DNA from: Actinomycetes bacterium
GTDB lineage: Bacteria > Actinomycetota > Acidimicrobiia > Acidimicrobiales > Acidimicrobiaceae
Reading direction: 5' to 3'
Assembly: GCA_021823045.1 (NCBI GenBank)
Contig: JAKAPB010000038.1
Coordinates: 1 to 9,710, forward strand
Length of the DNA stretch: 9,710 bases
Shown here: in pieces, positions 6,381 through 9,710 of the stretch
Position numbering within the stretch: position 1 is the first letter of the stretch
Layout: every line of letters begins with the position of its first letter
Position numbers and translations under genes: made by a program
Notes under the pieces: model-generated
Told to the model about the DNA's origin: nothing
Database searches by the model: none
The model's input: the letters and a program-made list of their open reading frames with translations, nothing else

Positions 6381-7547
6381 CTAATTGAGCCTTTCGATGA
6401 TCATCGCCATACCTTGGCCGCCACCTATGCACATAGTTTCGAGGCCGAAAGTCTTGTTGAGGGTCACTAGGTCGTTGATCAAGGTGCCCATGATCCGAGC
6501 TCCGGTCATTCCGAATGGATGTCCTATAGCGATGGCTCCGCCGTGGGGATTTAGCTGATTCTCGATTGATATTCCACTCTCGTCGCAAACCGGCAATACC
6601 TGGGCGGCAAAGGCTTCGTTTAGCTCCACTACGTCGATGTCGGAGATCTTCATCTTCGCTTGAGCTAATACTTTTGCGATAGCCTCAATTGGTCCAACCC
6701 CCATCAATTCTGGCGCCAGTCCCGATACCGAAGAAGCGACAATTCGTGCGAGGGGCTTTATCCCTAGCGCCTTTGCGCGGGTGTCAGACATAACCACGAC
6801 CGCCGCTGCACCGTCATTCAGTGGGCAGGAATTTCCAGCGGTTACCCTGCCGTCCGGCCTGAAGACGCTTGGGAGGGTCGAAAGTTTTTCGAGACTGGTT
6901 CCTGGACGAGGGCACTCATCGACCGACACAACGCTACCATCGGGCAGGACGTACGGCGAGATTTCCCGATCGAAGAAGCCGTTCTTCTGTGCTTCGGTCG
7001 CCCTGTCCTGCGAGAGTTTGGCGAATTCGTCCATCCTCTGACGTGATACGCCGAACTTGTCAGCGACATTTTCAGCGGTGAAGCCCATAGGGATATACAT
7101 GTCGTTGATATAGTCGCTGCGGCTCTTGTCCGTGAACCGGGGGTTCATGTCCTCTTTGTCGAAGCCTTTAAGTGAAGAGCGCGATACACTCTCGACTCCA
7201 CCTGCAACGAATATCTCGCCTTCACCCGCCTTGATCGCGTGGAATGCCATCCTTATCGATTGCAGGGACGAAGCGCAGAATCTGTTAACGGTTGTGCCAG
7301 GAACGCTATCGCTTAGTCCGGCAAGTGCTGCAGCGTTTCTCCCGAGGTTCATCGACTGCTCGCCGTGTTGCATTGCCGCTCCGACGATTACATCGTCAAT
7401 CTCGCTCGTGTCGAGCTGGGGAACCTTCTTGAGTGCTTCAGCGATGGCGAATCCAGCCATATCGTCTGGTCGTGCATTGATCAGAGCACCTTTAAAGGCC
7501 CTCCCGATCGCTGTTCTTGCTGTCGAAACGATTACTGCCTCTGGCAT
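6381..7547 (-). CDS. Acetyl-CoA C-acyltransferase (thiolase), 388 aa
   Basis: Thiolase of the degradative/acetoacetyl-CoA type: cleaves 3-ketoacyl-CoA with CoA, or condenses acetyl-CoA. Numbered from ATG 7547: NRFCASSLQS with the nucleophile Cys91; AGGVES (115-120); CPLNDGAAAVV (about 241-251); LNEAFAAQV (309-317); GGAIAIGHPFGMTGAR with the active-site His343; MCIGGGQGMAM with the second catalytic Cys373. All catalytic residues are present and the length is normal. The pattern (TAENVA, TAGNSCPLND, MCIGGGQGMA) reminds me most of the actinobacterial FadA5-like group, which acts on steroid side chains in mycobacteria; no steroid or other beta-oxidation gene is near, so the substrate stays open. 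The ATG at 7547 is preferred over an in-frame GTG at 7562 because GAGAGG (7553-7558) lies 5 nt before it and thiolases begin PEAVIVSTART. It starts 81 nt after the ctaG stop and is followed by a stem-loop. Confidence 0.94.
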   Translation of the reverse strand: MPEAVIVSTARTAIGRAFKGALINARPDDMAGFAIAEALKKVPQLDTSEIDDVIVGAAMQHGEQSMNLGRNAAALAGLSDSVPGTTVNRFCASSLQSIRMAFHAIKAGEGEIFVAGGVESVSRSSLKGFDKEDMNPRFTDKSRSDYINDMYIPMGFTAENVADKFGVSRQRMDEFAKLSQDRATEAQKNGFFDREISPYVLPDGSVVSVDECPRPGTSLEKLSTLPSVFRPDGRVTAGNSCPLNDGAAAVVVMSDTRAKALGIKPLARIVASSVSGLAPELMGVGPIEAIAKVLAQAKMKISDIDVVELNEAFAAQVLPVCDESGISIENQLNPHGGAIAIGHPFGMTGARIMGTLINDLVTLNKTFGLETMCIGGGQGMAMIIERLN

Positions 7548-7552
7548 GTCTA

Positions 7553-7558
7553 CCTCTC
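7553..7558 (-). promoter_or_regulatory. Shine-Dalgarno for the thiolase gene
   Basis: GAGAGG on the minus strand, 5 nt before ATG at 7547. It decides this start over the in-frame GTG at 7562, which would overlap the site. Confidence 0.65.
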
Positions 7559-7628
7559 TCACAAATTGCTGCCCCAGTTATGTTACCAGATGGTCACTTA
7601 GCGCGGGTGCTTTTCCCTCGAATGTCTT

Positions 7629-8522
7629 CTAGCTATCCTGCCCATTTGAGTTTTCGGGCTTATTTGCCTCCTCTATCAGCTGTTTGTCAAGTTCTCGATC
7701 GATCCTTTTGGCCTGCCGGGCGTCCAGTTTGGACCACTGGAATGCGAGCACAAGCAGGCCAATTACGTTGGTAAATTCACCCAAGCCCCAGAGCAATGCA
7801 CCCCCAGCATGGGTGTCAGCGACAGTGTGGGCAGGAGAGATCGAATTTCGCATCCCCATGATCGCAATACCTAAAAATGCCGAGAACGGAATTCCACTCA
7901 AGATGAATCCCAGCCTGGTAATGATTCCAGGGCGCCAAGGAGTCGGATCTGCTCCGATGGCGGTTGTCCAAAAGAGGAGGCCTACCACCAAGAATTGAAG
8001 GTGTGTGTAGTCGTGAAAGAGGGGGTGATTGAGGGATAACTGGTAGATCGGGGTGAGGAAGTAGATGTACATGGTTGCGAGATTTGCAATCCAGGTGAAT
8101 GCCGGAAATGTTAGCATGCGAATCGGCTTCGAGTGCAAAAGGGCGACGATCTTCACCTGTACCTGCCTCGAACTCGCTTGGGTCGCCATGGTGAGTGGCG
8201 AAGCGAGGGCGATAAATATCGGAGCGAAGTTCATCAGCAATAAGTGCTGGATAACGTGCATTTCGAAGACCGAGTCATCATAACTTGCGAGCCCGGAACC
8301 CGTAGCCACCCAGATCAGGACGATTCCGGTTATGAAGGAGGCCGTTTTTGCCCCTGACCAATCTCGACCCCTGGCACTTAGTCGTCTTCGACCATGGATA
8401 TAAAGGTAGATAGCGGCCAACTCCAACACGAGAGAGAAGATGGCTAAAGGATCTAGCTGGATGCCGAATAGCAGTTGATGAAGCCGTACTGGCGGTGAGG
8501 GAATTATGGTGAACGAGATCAT
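7629..8522 (-). CDS. ctaG: Cytochrome c oxidase assembly protein, CtaG (Caa3_CtaG) family, 297 aa
   Basis: Integral membrane protein needed in Bacillus for a functional caa3-type cytochrome oxidase, probably through copper-centre assembly; that role is carried over by family. About seven membrane segments are visible, roughly at 22-42, 60-80, 95-112, 138-160, 172-190, 203-222 and 240-262. Conserved histidine pairs sit at HVIQHLLLM (H89, H93) and HDYTHLQF (H170, H174); these are the expected metal-related residues. TPWRPG (194-199) and AHTVADTHAGGALLWG (231-246) also fit the family. A charged cytoplasmic tail follows from about 265. The ATG at 8522 has no Shine-Dalgarno but overlaps the stop of a short upstream ORF as ATGA, so translation is probably coupled. 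No oxidase subunit genes are in the window. Confidence 0.9.
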   Translation of the reverse strand: MISFTIIPSPPVRLHQLLFGIQLDPLAIFSLVLELAAIYLYIHGRRRLSARGRDWSGAKTASFITGIVLIWVATGSGLASYDDSVFEMHVIQHLLLMNFAPIFIALASPLTMATQASSRQVQVKIVALLHSKPIRMLTFPAFTWIANLATMYIYFLTPIYQLSLNHPLFHDYTHLQFLVVGLLFWTTAIGADPTPWRPGIITRLGFILSGIPFSAFLGIAIMGMRNSISPAHTVADTHAGGALLWGLGEFTNVIGLLVLAFQWSKLDARQAKRIDRELDKQLIEEANKPENSNGQDS

Positions 8523-8674
8523 CGGGAAGGGGTGTGGGGCGAGAAACTCCGGGCTTTCGCCTTAAGAAGGGATAGTCCTACCCGGGCGGTAGGCACGAGA
8601 TCATCTCGTCGTTTGGATTTCCAGATCTCGCTGGATTTTTGGAGCTCACAATGGTGGTCTACGACTTCTTGCAC
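8519..8674 (-). CDS. Short ORF (51 aa) translationally overlapping ctaG
   Basis: Unrecognised small protein. The GTG at 8674 is preceded at 5 nt by AAGGAG, the best Shine-Dalgarno in this half of the window. The TGA at 8521-8519 overlaps the ctaG ATG as ATGA, and ctaG has no site of its own, so ribosomes may reach ctaG through this ORF. An in-frame TAA lies 13 codons upstream, so the reading frame is short. The product is hydrophilic and basic in its C-terminal half: it begins MQEVVDHHCELQ, contains IWKSKRRDD and ends SFSPHTPSR. The early HHC cluster could bind metal, which would be notable beside a copper-oxidase assembly gene, but this is speculation. Two inverted repeats (8577-8609) lie inside it, so a leader or attenuator role is the main alternative. 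Confidence 0.45.
   Translation of the reverse strand: MQEVVDHHCELQKSSEIWKSKRRDDLVPTARVGLSLLKAKARSFSPHTPSR
8577..8609 (-). repeat. Two adjacent inverted repeats in the leader of ctaG
   Basis: CCTACC (8577-8582) pairs with GGTAGG (8588-8593) around five bases. One base further on, ACGAGAT (8595-8601) and ATCTCGT (8603-8609) form a 15-base palindrome centred on 8602. Back-to-back stem-loops about 70 nt before the ctaG start could be regulatory, or could be a by-product of the overlapping 51-aa ORF. Confidence 0.4.
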
Positions 8675-8679
8675 GGTGA

Positions 8680-8685
8680 CTCCTT
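8680..8685 (-). promoter_or_regulatory. Strong Shine-Dalgarno before the short ORF upstream of ctaG
   Basis: AAGGAG on the minus strand, 5 nt before GTG at 8674. A near-perfect site in a region otherwise lacking a recognisable gene; it is the main reason to believe the 51-aa ORF is translated. Confidence 0.5.
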
Positions 8686-8822
8686 CCGAGTTAGTTCTGC
8701 TGATCTCGTTTTATCCACGGCGACGCTACCGAAGTGGCCTCGTTGTCCTTGGTGACTACCGGCGTTGAGTGGTCTCTTCTGGCGAACCGGTGGCGATCCC
8801 TGGGGCTTGGCGGCTAAAGCAG

Positions 8823-9049
8823 TTAGAAGCCGAAGAGAACCGGCTCCATAAGGACGAAGGAGTCGCTGGCGATCGAGGTGAGGGGCGGTAGAACTTTCTC
8901 CTGAACAAGAGCAATGGTGGCTCCGATGGGTTCCGTCGCTGCCCCAACCGTTGTCTCGAGACTCGGGTTCTAGAGCAGGCTGGTGAAGCTTCTGCTGCTG
9001 GTTTTTCTTGCTCTTTCGCAGCGTGGTGCACCTCCATTGCGAACAACAT
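8823..9049 (-). pseudogene. Possible frameshifted small gene or remnant
   Basis: Two protein-like minus-strand stretches lie in different frames. From ATG 9049 one frame reads MLFAMEVHHAAKEQEKPAAE and then degrades into R/S/P-rich sequence near 8975. In a second frame, from the stop at 8972-8970 down to TAA at 8825-8823, about 48 codons read like a natural protein (including VGAATEPIGATIALVQ and SFVLMEPVLFGF), with mostly G or C in third positions, but with no start codon until near its end. One missing base near 8960-8970 would join the two. No homologue is recognised; it could equally be chance. Confidence 0.2.
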
Positions 9050-9179
9050 GGCCTGGCCAGTCTTGACTATGGGACACTCCTGCCAACACGGGGCCTTAGC
9101 CTCGGGTGGTCGAGATGTGCCGGGTTCGTGCCTTTTTGGGCCTTCTACCCCGATACAGGCTAGGAGCCAACTAGTTTTC

Positions 9180-9647
9180 TCAGATCAGCTGGGCCAGTAC
9201 TCTTTCAGCATGGCCGGTCGCCTTGACGTTATACATCGCCTGAACGATCAGTCCGTCTGGCGAAATCAAAAATGTCGAGCGGATGATCCCCTGAATGGTC
9301 TTGCCATAGTTCATCTTTGTGCCGTAGGCGCCGTAGGCCTTGATCGTCTCTAAGGCCGGGTCGGAGAGGAGAGGAAATCGGAGACCATATTTGTTACGGA
9401 ACTTCCTGTGCGACTCGGGTGTGTCGGGAGATATCCCGATCACCGTTGCATGCGGAGAAATTCGATCGAGTCGGTCATTGAAGTCACAGGCCTCGGTGGT
9501 ACATCCCGGAGTCATGTCTTTGGGGTAGAAGTAGAGGATTACCGCTTGACCATGGAGATCTTTTAGGCAGATCAGCTTTTCGTCCTGATCTGGCAGGCAG
9601 AACTGAGGCGCTAATCCTCCCACCGCTAATCTTGGGTTCTCGTTCAT
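9180..9647 (-). CDS. bcp: Peroxiredoxin, Bcp / thioredoxin-dependent thiol peroxidase, 155 aa
   Basis: Cytoplasmic enzyme that reduces hydrogen peroxide and organic peroxides and is recycled by thioredoxin. The thioredoxin-like fold starts at APQFCLPDQD. YPKDMTPGCTTEACDF (41-56) holds the peroxidatic Cys49 and, five residues on, the resolving Cys54, the usual arrangement of two-cysteine Bcp proteins. VIGISPDTPESHRKF and LLSDP follow as expected, then IIRSTFLISPDG with the conserved arginine. Full length and intact. ATG 9647 is preferred because Bcp proteins begin just before this segment; GAGGA abuts the ATG directly, closer than a working Shine-Dalgarno normally sits, so initiation may be leaderless or weak. 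The only in-frame alternative nearby is GTG at codon 9. About 500 bases separate it from the next gene, so it is probably a single-gene unit. Confidence 0.95.
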   Translation of the reverse strand: MNENPRLAVGGLAPQFCLPDQDEKLICLKDLHGQAVILYFYPKDMTPGCTTEACDFNDRLDRISPHATVIGISPDTPESHRKFRNKYGLRFPLLSDPALETIKAYGAYGTKMNYGKTIQGIIRSTFLISPDGLIVQAMYNVKATGHAERVLAQLI

Positions 9648-9670
9648 TCCTCTAACGATAGCCCATCTGG

Positions 9671-9699
9671 CAGATACCAGACAGTTCCTGGTAGGGCAA
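9671..9699 (-). promoter_or_regulatory. Possible bcp promoter with overlapping dyad
   Basis: On the minus strand TTGCCC (9699-9694) and TATCTG (9676-9671) are 17 bp apart, with TG one base before the -10 box (extended -10). The dyad TCTGG-6-CCAGA (9666-9681) is centred on the -10 box and could be an operator. Matches to consensus are modest (4 of 6 and 3 of 6). Confidence 0.3.
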
Positions 9700-9710
9700 T
9701 CTAGGCGAAC

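Larger units (their letters stand above)
8675..9179. other. About 500-base gap without a confident gene between bcp and the ctaG unit
   Basis: No frame on either strand gives a protein I recognise. The minus strand after the bcp stop has only a 4-bp stem (GGCT/AGCC) and no U-tract terminator. I looked for tRNA T-loops and for the conserved cores of RNase P RNA, tmRNA and SRP RNA on both strands and saw none. The minus-strand frame open at 8756-9049 is rich in R, S and P in its second half, as expected of a wrong frame. A protein-like stretch in another minus frame ends at 8823. The promoter of the ctaG unit should lie here, but I could not pick one out. Confidence 0.5.

Noticed and set aside
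6262..6588. Minus-strand open frame of 108 codons crossing the thiolase end and the stem-loop
   Set aside because: Out of frame with the thiolase over most of its length, has an R/S/H-rich composition and spans the hairpin; no family resemblance.
7126..7632. Plus-strand open frame of 168 codons
   Set aside because: Antisense to the thiolase gene, which has all catalytic motifs in the minus frame; the plus frame is low-complexity S/A-rich.
8651..8755. Plus-strand 34-codon ORF with GGAG six bases before ATG
   Set aside because: Very short, antisense to the start of the ORF upstream of ctaG, and isolated on the opposite strand from every other gene.
8675..9179. tRNA or other known structural RNA in the gap
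   Set aside because: No TTCRA-type T-loop with flanking stems on either strand and no sign of the conserved cores of RNase P RNA, tmRNA or SRP RNA.
9048..9353. Plus-strand open frame of 101 codons
   Set aside because: More than half is antisense to bcp; the rest is antisense to the uncertain frame at 8823-9049 and has no motif or ribosome site.
1..9710. CRISPR arrays, insertion sequences, integrases or attachment-site repeats
   Set aside because: No regularly spaced direct repeats, transposase or integrase motifs, or long terminal inverted repeats were seen.

Overview
This window looks like chromosomal DNA from an actinobacterium of moderate GC, roughly half G+C by eye. The main evidence is a run of three genes (a histidine phosphatase of the MSMEG_4193 type, a DUF3090 protein and a SCO1664-type kinase-like protein). 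To my knowledge this trio is typical of Actinobacteria. The moderate GC, frequent TTG/GTG starts and several weak Shine-Dalgarno sites would fit a lineage such as Acidimicrobiia, but that placement is only a guess. Every convincing gene is on the minus strand, so transcription runs from high to low coordinates.

Layout in transcription order. (1) 9648-9710 is a short upstream region with a possible promoter overlapped by a dyad. (2) 9180-9647 is a Bcp-type peroxiredoxin. (3) 8675-9179 is about 500 bases with no confident gene, though it may hold a frameshifted remnant at 8823-9049. (4) 8519-8674 is a 51-codon ORF with a strong Shine-Dalgarno, overlapping by ATGA the start of (5), a CtaG-family cytochrome oxidase assembly membrane protein at 7629-8522. 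(6) 6381-7547 is an acetyl-CoA acyltransferase (thiolase). It is followed by a perfect 14-bp stem-loop at 6325-6362 that probably closes this unit. (7) 5541-6248, 5042-5539 and 4347-5081 form the tightly packed phosphatase / DUF3090 / SCO1664 trio. (8) 4180-4350 is a 56-codon ORF that overlaps the trio's last stop by ATGA and ends three bases before (9), a tandem double GT2 glycosyltransferase at 1687-4176. (10) 1-1631 is the N-terminal proline dehydrogenase part of a bifunctional PutA, cut by the window edge.

How they fit together. The first part is general metabolism: peroxide detoxification, haem-copper oxidase assembly and acyl-CoA thiolysis, with no visible common pathway. From 6248 downward the genes are so tightly packed that they probably form one operon: spacings are 1 nt, a 40-bp overlap, a 4-bp overlap and 3 nt, then 55 nt before putA. 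The trio has no established function. A phosphatase, a zinc-ribbon-like protein and a protein or lipid-kinase-like fold suggest a phosphorylation or phosphometabolite cycle, but this is inference. The most novel items are the two short ORFs wedged into operon junctions, the glycosyltransferase with an unassigned ~230-residue N-terminal region attached to the trio, and the uncharacterised gap at 8675-9179. I see no CRISPR array, insertion sequence, tRNA, rRNA or phage gene.
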